A DNA stretch of 5,213 bases, taken from CAZCFB01 sp964511535. Lineage in GTDB: Bacteria > Myxococcota_A > Polyangia > GCA-2747355 > CAZCFB01. The stretch is from contig CAZEFW010000281.1 in the NCBI GenBank assembly GCA_964511535.1, forward strand, positions 1 through 5,213. Reading direction: 5' to 3'. A program made the translations under genes and the position numbers. The notes below the pieces were generated by a model. It was not told where the DNA came from, did no database searches, and saw only the letters and a list, made by a program, of their open reading frames with translations. The number at the start of each line of letters is the position of its first letter. The first letter of the stretch is position 1. Of this stretch, positions 1 through 5,213 are shown one piece after another.

Positions 1-131
1 CGAGCGAAGCGAGCCCAACCATCTACCCTGAAGCCTGAAGCCTGAAGCCCGAAGCCGGCGAGCGAAGCGAGCCCAACCATCTACCCTGAAGCCTGAAGCC
101 TGAAGCCCCAAGCCAGGCGAGCGAAGCGAGC
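1..131. repeat. 58/59-bp tandem direct repeat, two full copies plus a 14-bp third
   Basis: Copies begin at 1, 59 and 118. Each starts with the 14-bp core CGAGCGAAGCGAGC, which reads the same backwards on one strand (mirror symmetry, not an inverted repeat). A CCAACCATCTAC spacer follows, then four heptamers: three CCTGAAG plus one variant (CCCGAAG in copy 1, CCCCAAG in copy 2), at 27-54 and 85-112. The third copy keeps only the core and ends one base before the stop codon of the minus-strand gene at 132. The array may extend left of the window. No ORF or structured RNA is evident. It could be a dispersed intergenic repeat family or a local duplication; one window cannot decide. Confidence 0.9.
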
Positions 132-2138
132 CTAAACCAGCGCGTCTGCCACCAGCTCGGTGATGCTCTTTACGTCCACGCCGAGCTCGTGGCGGCGGTT
201 CAGCTCCTTGATCTGGGTGTTGCAGTTGAAGCAGTTGGTGGCCACCACCTTGGCCCCCGTGGCCTTGATCTGGGCCGCCTTGACGCCGCCGGCCTGGAGC
301 CGGGTCTTGCCGTACTCGCCCGTGGCCGCCAGGCCCCCTCCCCCGCCGCAGCAGAAATTGTTGGCCCCGTTGGGGCCCATCTCCACGAACGCCTCGCCGG
401 CGATGGCCTTGATCACCCGGCGCGGCTCCTCCACCACGCCGCCGTTGCGGGCGATGTTGCACGGGTCGTGGTAGGTCAGCTTGCCGTCCAGCTTGGCCGG
501 ATCCAGCGAGATGCGGCCCTTGCTCAGGTAGCCGTCCACCGCCTCGCCGAGGGAGACCACCTCGAAGCCGTAGCTCCGCCCCAGCAGCCGCTCGCCCTCC
601 CAGCGCAGCACCCGGAAGCCGTGGCCGCATGGTGAGAGCACCACCCGCTTGACGCCCAGCTTCTCGGCGGTGTCGGCCAGCCGCTTGACGATGGCGGTCA
701 TCTTCTCCACGTCCGCCCCGTAGAAGGCGTAGTTGACCGTGTCGAAGTGTTCGCTGGAGAAGGTGTAGCTCTCCCCCGCCTTCTCGAAGATCTTGGCCGC
801 CGCCATGACCACCATGGGGAAGTCGCGCAGCTCCAGCGGGTGGGGGATGTAGAGCACCTCGGCGCCCTGCTTGTCCAGGGGGATCTCCAGCCCCTCCTGC
901 TCCAGCTCGTCCTCCAGCTCCTCGCTCAGCCACTCCAGGTTCTCCACCACGTCGTCCTGGGGCAGGCCGAGGTAGTTGCCCTTCTCCACCGCCGTGGCGG
1001 CCGGCTTCTTGAGACCCTCGGGCGCGGCGCCCACCCGGGCCAGCGCAGACCGCGCCTGGTACAGGATGTCGCCGGTGTTGATGCCCATGGGGCAGGTCAG
1101 CGAGCACCGCCCGCACAGGGAGCAGTGCTCGAAGGCCGCCCGGTGCATGGCGGAGGCCGAGGCGTCGGTGACCTCGGCGGCGCCCACCAGCCCGGGCGCG
1201 GTGCGGCCGGCGCCGTCATGGTGCGCGCGGTACAGGCGCATGAACTTGTGCGCCTTGGCCACGGGGGTCAGCTCCGGGTCGCCGGTGGACAGGTAGTAGT
1301 GGCACGCCTCGGCGCACATGCCGCAGTGAACGCACGCCTCGATCTGCGCGCTGGTCTCGCGGGGCATGTCGCGGCCCAGCTCCGCGGCCAGCTGGCCGCG
1401 CTGCTCCGGCTCCAGGGTCAGCCGGGAGGGCGAGTCATCGGCCGGCGCCTCCACCGCTGCCGGCGCGTCGGTCATCAACGAGCGCGGATCCGTGGCGCCG
1501 GCGCCGGGGCGGGCGCCCCCGCCGTAGATGCCCCGGCTCCCCTGAACCTCGCCGTGGTACTTGCGCGAGATGAAGAAGGTCACCACGTGGCGCAGCTTGC
1601 TCATGGGCAGGTAGAGCAGCAGCGGCACCGCCGCCAGGTCGAACTGCGCCACGCCAATAACCGACAGCCCGAACAGCCCGGCGGCCCCGAGGAAGAGCGC
1701 GGTGAGCAGCGACGAGACGTAATCGTCAGCCACGGTGTAAGGCCGCATCTCGGCCGACCCGGCGCGCTTGAAGATGATGACCACCACGATGGCCGCGCCC
1801 GCCAGGGGCAACGCCCCCAGCGCGGCGAGGATCGCGACGCCGGGGGACCAGCCTACCAGCCTGAGCAGGGCCAGCAGCGCGGCGCAGGCGATGCCGAGGT
1901 GGAACGTCACGCCGGCCCAGAACACCACCGGGTGGGTGCGCCCGCTCTCCTTGTTCCAGGGCAGCATGCCGCTGGTGAAGGCGTAGCGGACGCCCTGGCC
2001 CGAATCACCCCTGGCAGTGGACGGCGATGCCTCCCTGGAGAGGCGCATCAGCCGTACGGCCTGGAGCAGCAGCCCCACCGCGGCGAAGGCGGCGGCGGCC
2101 AGGAGAAAGAGGCGAGTCGTTGATGGTTCCAGGGTCAT
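132..2138 (-). CDS. Membrane-anchored HdrDE-type iron-sulfur oxidoreductase (NarI-like cytochrome b + 2x[4Fe-4S] + CCG domain)
   Basis: The 668-residue product probably moves electrons between a soluble redox partner and membrane quinone. Five hydrophobic helices (about 8-30, 70-92, 99-123, 141-163, 168-190) form a NarI/HdrE-like domain; H80 and H184 are the likeliest heme b ligands, with H69 and H195 also possible. A Gly/Ala/Pro-rich linker (about 198-262) follows. Two CxxCxxCxxxC motifs (C269/272/275/279 and C339/342/345/349) should bind [4Fe-4S] clusters. The C-terminal CCG domain is intact: C560, then CC at 596-597 after 35 residues, then CxxC at 636/639. The preceding half (about 426-520) resembles a CCG domain but keeps only C504. 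Known relatives are HdrD/DsrK-like proteins and the DUF224-type EtfAB:menaquinone oxidoreductases, whose domain order matches; the electron donor here is inferred. No etfAB or hdr partner is visible. The ATG is supported by a GGAG six bases upstream. Confidence 0.93.
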   Translation of the reverse strand: MTLEPSTTRLFLLAAAAFAAVGLLLQAVRLMRLSREASPSTARGDSGQGVRYAFTSGMLPWNKESGRTHPVVFWAGVTFHLGIACAALLALLRLVGWSPGVAILAALGALPLAGAAIVVVIIFKRAGSAEMRPYTVADDYVSSLLTALFLGAAGLFGLSVIGVAQFDLAAVPLLLYLPMSKLRHVVTFFISRKYHGEVQGSRGIYGGGARPGAGATDPRSLMTDAPAAVEAPADDSPSRLTLEPEQRGQLAAELGRDMPRETSAQIEACVHCGMCAEACHYYLSTGDPELTPVAKAHKFMRLYRAHHDGAGRTAPGLVGAAEVTDASASAMHRAAFEHCSLCGRCSLTCPMGINTGDILYQARSALARVGAAPEGLKKPAATAVEKGNYLGLPQDDVVENLEWLSEELEDELEQEGLEIPLDKQGAEVLYIPHPLELRDFPMVVMAAAKIFEKAGESYTFSSEHFDTVNYAFYGADVEKMTAIVKRLADTAEKLGVKRVVLSPCGHGFRVLRWEGERLLGRSYGFEVVSLGEAVDGYLSKGRISLDPAKLDGKLTYHDPCNIARNGGVVEEPRRVIKAIAGEAFVEMGPNGANNFCCGGGGGLAATGEYGKTRLQAGGVKAAQIKATGAKVVATNCFNCNTQIKELNRRHELGVDVKSITELVADALV

Positions 2139-2144
2139 GGTTCA

Positions 2145-2150
2145 CTCCGT
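2145..2150 (-). promoter_or_regulatory. Ribosome binding site of the oxidoreductase gene
   Basis: Read on the minus strand this is ACGGAG, with GGAG placed six bases before the ATG at 2138. It fixes the chosen start and contrasts with the divergent lipoprotein gene, which has no such site. Confidence 0.7.
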
Positions 2151-2176
2151 CCGCAGCGCGGGCATTTTCGATAGAA

Positions 2177-2185
2177 ATCGTAGCA
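2177..2185 (-). promoter_or_regulatory. Candidate extended -10 promoter for the oxidoreductase gene
   Basis: The minus strand reads TGC-TACGAT, an extended -10 form with four of six matches to TATAAT. A weak -35-like TTGCTC lies at 2202-2207 with a long 19-bp spacer. Transcription would start near 2170 and give a leader of about 32 bases holding the GGAG site. Pattern match only. Confidence 0.3.
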
Positions 2186-2232
2186 TCCGCAAGGCCGGTC
2201 CGAGCAATTCGGCTGCTGTCCCCTGCCGCGGT

Positions 2233-2241
2233 TGGTACACT
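2233..2241 (+). promoter_or_regulatory. Candidate extended -10 promoter for the lipoprotein gene, leaderless
   Basis: The sequence TGG-TACACT fits an extended -10 element: TG, one base, then a hexamer keeping the T, A and final T most important for sigma-70-type promoters. No convincing -35 hexamer is found 16-18 bp upstream. If the last T is -7, position +1 falls on the G of the GTG start at 2248. That would give a leaderless mRNA and explains the missing Shine-Dalgarno sequence. Confidence 0.4.
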
Positions 2242-2247
2242 CGTGGG

Positions 2248-3897
2248 GTGCGCACCGCGATCCACCTGCTGCTGCTCGTTGGCCTGACCGCCTGCACGTT
2301 GGAGACGGACATCCGGATCCTTGAGCCGCCGAGGGGCTCCATGCTCCCGGCGGGAAAGACGGTCAGCCTGCTCATCGAGTCTGACGGTGACGGAGTGCAG
2401 GTCAACGGCGTGGACGTGCCTGGCGACGGGCAGTTCCGGGTCAACACCGCGCCCGCCGACGGCCTCGGCTTCATATGGGCCCAGCGCAAAGACAGCGGGT
2501 TCGTGGCCACGCGCTCGTGGCACCAGGGGCACTACCTGCCGCCCTACGACTGGCACCCGGCCACGGTCCATGTGGACGTGGGCGCCGCCGCGCTCATGGG
2601 CTCCGCCGTCTCCATCTCGAGCCTGGTCAACGAGCTGCTCGCAGGCACCGAGCTGGTGGGCAACGTCAAGCCGAACCCGCTGACCATGTCCGTGAAGATC
2701 GGCCTCTCCACCGTGTCGGCCCAGGTGACGGTGGAGTCCCTCAAGGTGTCCACTGTGAGCAGCACGCTGAAGGCCACACCGGGCAAGCTCGCCTTCAGCC
2801 TGACCCTGGGCAACACCACGGTGAGGTACCGCACCGCCGCCAGCATCTTCACCACCTCGGGCAAGGCGGTGTACCCGAAGATGATCATCTCCGGCGCGCT
2901 GAAGCCGGCCCCGGGCCAGAGCACGGTGGAGGGGATAACCTTCTACGCTGACGACCCGCAGATCACCGACTCCATCCTGCCGTCGGTGGCCATACAGGCC
3001 CTGGCGGTGCTGTTCAAGAACAAGCTCAACGCGGCCATCCGCGACGCGGCGGTGGCCACGGCCCGGTCCCTGGTGGACAAGCTGCTGCTGGAGCTTCGCC
3101 CCACGGTGGGGGTCGCCTTTCCGAAGCCGATCACCCAGGCCTCGACCCTGGAGCGGGCCACGGTGACCACCGCCGCCCACGCCGCCCTGGCTCTGTCCTT
3201 CAAGACCCTCATCCAGGCAAAGACCCCGGCGGCGGCTCACAAGAGCCACGCCGTGCTTCGCCGGACCATCAAGGGCGCCACCCCGTCGGTGTCCTCCCCG
3301 GTGCGGGCGCGCTTCGGCTCGCCCATGGTCAACCAGTACCTGTTCGCCGCCTGGGACGCGGGCAACCTGTCGAACATCCGGTTCACCCGCGCGGAGCTGG
3401 AGCAGCTCGGCATGGAGAAGCTCAGCTTCCCCTACAACCAGCTGGACCACGTGGTGATCAAGGTGCTGCTGCCGCCCCTGCTCCGCTGGCAAGCGGGCAA
3501 GCCCGTGCTGGACGTGGGCGGCGTGGAGATGTTCGCCGGCGTGAACCTGGCCGAAGATCCCAGGGCCTGGACCGCCTCCACTGTGCCCGTGGCGCTGGTG
3601 GCCGTGGGGCCGGACCTGCGCATGCTGCCCGACCCCCACCGCAAGATCCAGATTCACCCCCTCGGCTTCGACAAGTTCAACACCGCCGCGGACATCGACG
3701 CCGTGATGCGGATCCTGAAGACCGCCGTGCCAGGCGTGGTTAAAAAAGTCTTCTCCATCCTGCCCCAGATCGTGCTGCCCAAGGTCCACCTCACTCGCCT
3801 GGACGGCACCAAAGGCCCGAAGCTAGGGCCGGTCATCCGGAGCGTGGGCACCGGCGCGGATCACTGGGTGTTGGGGCTGGAGATCAGGAAAGAGTAG
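2248..3897 (+). CDS. Predicted envelope lipoprotein with Ig-like N-terminal segment and possible BPI/TULIP-like lipid-binding body
   Basis: I do not recognise a named family. From the GTG the product has 549 residues. It starts with a short signal peptide (R2, hydrophobic 4-13) and lipobox LTAC with C16, the only cysteine in the protein; T17 at +2 does not signal inner-membrane retention under E. coli rules. The open frame extends upstream to 2017, but that part is Arg/Ala-rich, overlaps the divergent gene and would bury the signal peptide. Residues about 22-85 look like a small Ig-like beta domain (PxGS...V...VNGVDV...DGQF). The remainder alternates beta strands with amphipathic helices (about 245-282, 306-324, 483-510). 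Residues about 357-549 follow the order of the BPI C-terminal barrel: QYLFAAWDAGNL, a hydrophobic strand pair near 420-458, an ILPQIVLP helix end, and a final HWVLGLEI strand. BPI/TULIP homology is inferred by eye. It is transcribed alone. Confidence 0.85.
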   Translation: MRTAIHLLLLVGLTACTLETDIRILEPPRGSMLPAGKTVSLLIESDGDGVQVNGVDVPGDGQFRVNTAPADGLGFIWAQRKDSGFVATRSWHQGHYLPPYDWHPATVHVDVGAAALMGSAVSISSLVNELLAGTELVGNVKPNPLTMSVKIGLSTVSAQVTVESLKVSTVSSTLKATPGKLAFSLTLGNTTVRYRTAASIFTTSGKAVYPKMIISGALKPAPGQSTVEGITFYADDPQITDSILPSVAIQALAVLFKNKLNAAIRDAAVATARSLVDKLLLELRPTVGVAFPKPITQASTLERATVTTAAHAALALSFKTLIQAKTPAAAHKSHAVLRRTIKGATPSVSSPVRARFGSPMVNQYLFAAWDAGNLSNIRFTRAELEQLGMEKLSFPYNQLDHVVIKVLLPPLLRWQAGKPVLDVGGVEMFAGVNLAEDPRAWTASTVPVALVAVGPDLRMLPDPHRKIQIHPLGFDKFNTAADIDAVMRILKTAVPGVVKKVFSILPQIVLPKVHLTRLDGTKGPKLGPVIRSVGTGADHWVLGLEIRKE

Positions 3898-3981
3898 AAG
3901 AAAAAAAGTGTTAAGTATCAGTTATCTGGCTTGAATACTGACCATTCTGTCATTTCGTCGTTCTGTCATTCCGTCATTCTG
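3898..3981. other. Convergent intergenic region without a clear terminator
   Basis: This 84-bp AT-richer stretch separates the ends of two convergent genes. It holds an A7 run (3901-3907, a T7 run on the minus strand), only 5-bp inverted repeats with long loops (AGTAT 3914-3918 with ATACT 3935-3939; TCAGT 3918-3922 with ACTGA 3937-3941), and then the octamer array. No GC-rich intrinsic terminator hairpin was found for either gene. Confidence 0.6.
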
Positions 3982-3984
3982 TCA
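3945..3984. repeat. Five 8-bp tandem repeats overlapping a stop codon
   Basis: On the plus strand the units are TTCTGTCA, TTTCGTCG, TTCTGTCA, TTCCGTCA and TTCTGTCA, starting at 3945, 3953, 3961, 3969 and 3977. On the minus strand they read as TGACAGAA/TGACGGAA-type octamers. The TCA at 3982-3984 is the TGA stop of the minus-strand gene. Because the period is 8, successive TGA triplets fall in different frames, so the first three units met on the minus strand stop all three frames. Confidence 0.9.
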
Positions 3985-5213
3985 TTTAAACGGCCAGGTC
4001 AGCTTCACGCTGCCGTGCTGGTAGCCGCTCGCGCCGCCGCCTTTCGTATTCTTGAGCACGGTGACCCAGGACGCGTTGCCGTAATTCGAGCCGCCGCCGC
4101 CGCCCCCGCCTCCCGCCGCGCTGCAGCTGCTGGGGATGGCGCCGCCGCCGCCCCCACGGTGGCCGCCGCCGCCCCCTCCGCCCGCTGACAGCCGCGAGTT
4201 GGTGGAGCCGTAGCCGCCGCCCCCGCCGCCCGCGCCGCCGCCGAAGCCGCCGTTGCCGCCGTAGCCGCTGGCAGAGTACTGCTTGCCGCCGCTGCCTGCC
4301 TTGGTGCCATACCCGCCGCCGCCGCCGCCCGCGGCCCAGTTCGATTTTCCGGCCCCGCCGTTGCCACCTCCGCTGGACGAGCCGGAGCCGCCAGTTGACG
4401 CGCCGGAGCCGCCAGAACCGCCGCCCGGGGTGGACGACGCGCTGCCCGCGGCGCCGCCCTTGGCGCTGGCGCCGCAGCTGCCGTTGGCCCCCGCGCCGCC
4501 GCCGCCCGTACCGCCCGCGCCGCCGCCGTTGCTGCCCCCCGCGCCGCCGCCGCCGCCCGCCGAGATGATGTGCTTGCCCGAGGGGTCAAGGATGCCGGAG
4601 AAGCCGCCGCCGCCAGGCGCGGAGCGGGAGTAGCTCGGGGGGTTACCGCGGCCGCCCACGATGATCTTGTACGCCACCCCCGACTGCAGGGTCACCTTGC
4701 CCTCGATGAGGCCTCCCGCGCCCCCCGGCCGGCTGCCGCCGTTGCCTCCACCGGCGCCCTTGGCCTCCACCCGCATCAAGGTGCACCCGGCCGGGATTGT
4801 GAAGGTCTGAATCGAGCCGGAGTAGCTGAAGGTCTTGGAGCCGGGCTGGCACTTGGTGCACACCCCGCCGCCGCAGCTCAGCCCGGCGGCGCACTGGTTG
4901 AAGCACTTGCCGCAGTGGGCGCTCGACGAGCTCGTGTCCGCGCAGGTGCTGCCGCACATGGTGGCGCACTGGTAGTTCACGATACAGTCCTTGGCCGTCT
5001 TGGGCGTCCAGTTCGCCTTGTTCTTGCCCGGCACGCAGGTGGCGCACCCCTTGGGGTGGGCGGCGCCCGCCTTGACACATACCCCCTGGATCTTGCAGTA
5101 GCCCGCGTCGGCCGAGTAGCCGGTCGTGCTCACCGCGGGCTGGCACGACGAGCAGGCGCCCGGCGACGGATCCTTGGTGCCCGACGTGACGCACTGGTTG
5201 TTGATCAGGCAGT
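3982..5213 (-). CDS. Secreted-type Cys-rich repeat protein with ALK/LTK-like glycine-rich domain (5' end outside window)
   Basis: The frame stays open to the right edge, so 409 C-terminal codons are visible; GTG codon 27 (5131-5133) is internal, since the cysteine repeat continues upstream of it. Residues 1-121 carry 18 cysteines: two tandem 37-38-residue units (C1-38, C39-75), the start of a third (C76-C82), then a Stig1-like segment (C86-C121) of the CGxxC...CGxC...C type. Residues 127-409 form a glycine-rich domain: beta start FSYSGSIQTFTIPAG, VEAKGAGGGNGG, a strand near 170-187 ending IIVGGRG, then Gly runs of five to eight separated by aromatic or polar residues, and a closing strand HGSVKLTW. 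By hand count, residues 217-376 contain 82 glycines in 160. Families with this layout (Gly_rich_2, ALK/LTK Gly-rich) are extracellular. Disulfides imply export, but no signal peptide is visible. No C-terminal anchor or sorting tag is seen. Ligand or structural function is unknown. Confidence 0.9.
   Translation of the reverse strand, partial: CLINNQCVTSGTKDPSPGACSSCQPAVSTTGYSADAGYCKIQGVCVKAGAAHPKGCATCVPGKNKANWTPKTAKDCIVNYQCATMCGSTCADTSSSSAHCGKCFNQCAAGLSCGGGVCTKCQPGSKTFSYSGSIQTFTIPAGCTLMRVEAKGAGGGNGGSRPGGAGGLIEGKVTLQSGVAYKIIVGGRGNPPSYSRSAPGGGGFSGILDPSGKHIISAGGGGGAGGSNGGGAGGTGGGGAGANGSCGASAKGGAAGSASSTPGGGSGGSGASTGGSGSSSGGGNGGAGKSNWAAGGGGGGYGTKAGSGGKQYSASGYGGNGGFGGGAGGGGGGYGSTNSRLSAGGGGGGGHRGGGGGAIPSSCSAAGGGGGGGGSNYGNASWVTVLKNTKGGGASGYQHGSVKLTWPFK
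4966..5211 (-). repeat. Tandem Cys-rich protein repeats within the 3982-5213 gene
   Basis: Unit A (5098-5211, 114 bp) and unit B (4987-5097, 111 bp) both encode C-x5-C-x10/12-C-x2-C-x15/16 before the next unit's first cysteine. A third unit starts at 4986 with C-x5-C and then gives way to a different Cys pattern. The units differ in sequence but keep cysteine spacing, so these are diverged protein repeats rather than recent DNA duplications. More units probably lie beyond the right edge. Confidence 0.8.

Noticed and set aside
1..131. CRISPR array or attachment site
   Set aside because: The repeated unit includes its spacer, so there are no unique spacers, and no cas, integrase or tRNA sequence is present.
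747..2123. Long plus-strand ORF (458 codons) antisense to the oxidoreductase gene
   Set aside because: Its product is rich in Arg, Gly, His, Gln and Ala with no recognisable motif, and it lies wholly opposite a gene with clear conserved motifs; typical of high-GC shadow frames.
2017..2247. N-terminal extension of the lipoprotein frame to an ATG at 2017
   Set aside because: The extra 77 residues are Arg/Ser/Ala-rich, overlap the divergent gene and would place the lipoprotein signal in the middle of the protein.
2005..3789. Long minus-strand ORF (594 codons) antisense to the lipoprotein gene
   Set aside because: It has the same Gly/His/Arg/Gln-rich shadow composition, overlaps the start of the oxidoreductase gene, and competes with a frame that has a signal peptide and lipobox.
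3901..3941. Intrinsic terminator on the minus strand before the T7 run
   Set aside because: The only inverted repeats are 5 bp, AT-rich, with loops of about 14-16 bases, and the T-run does not directly follow the stem.
4283..4633. Proline-rich plus-strand ORF (116 codons)
   Set aside because: Poly-proline is what the complementary strand of a poly-glycine coding region gives; no independent start signal or motif.
5131..5133. GTG as the true start of the Cys/Gly-rich gene
   Set aside because: The frame is open upstream to the window edge and the same cysteine repeat unit continues through it, so this GTG is an internal valine.

Overview
The window is high-GC bacterial DNA with three protein genes, two on the minus strand and one on the plus strand, plus two tandem-repeat blocks. 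I see no rRNA, tRNA, CRISPR array, transposase or integrase. GC richness, the Cys-rich plus Gly-rich secreted protein, the large orphan lipoprotein and the membrane HdrD-like oxidoreductase together suggest a Myxococcota or other former deltaproteobacterial genome. This is an inference from style, not from a marker gene.

Layout: (1) 1-131, a 58/59-bp direct repeat made of a 14-bp mirror-symmetric core and CCTGAAG heptamers, ending against the stop codon of the next gene. (2) 132-2138, minus strand, a 668-aa membrane-anchored iron-sulfur oxidoreductase: five-helix NarI-like cytochrome b domain, two [4Fe-4S] motifs and a C-terminal CCG domain. Its relatives include HdrDE/DsrMK-type proteins and EtfAB:menaquinone oxidoreductases. 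(3) 2139-2247, a 109-bp divergent promoter region. (4) 2248-3897, plus strand, a 549-aa lipoprotein whose best start is a GTG that may be leaderless. It has an Ig-like N-terminal segment and a long body that resembles BPI/TULIP lipid-binding proteins by eye. (5) 3898-3981, a short convergent intergenic region with five 8-bp repeats, the last of which supplies the stop codon of the next gene. (6) 3982-5213, minus strand, the C-terminal 409 codons of a secreted-type protein: tandem Cys-rich repeats followed by a large ALK/LTK-like glycine-rich domain. Its N-terminus lies beyond the right edge.

The three genes do not form an operon: the first pair is divergent and the second convergent. The oxidoreductase points to respiratory electron transfer at the inner membrane, probably from a flavoprotein or thiol/disulfide partner to quinone. 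The other two look like envelope or extracellular proteins of unknown role. The most promising leads are the possible bacterial BPI-like lipoprotein, the Cys-repeat/Gly-rich architecture, and tandem repeats placed exactly at the stop codons of both minus-strand genes.
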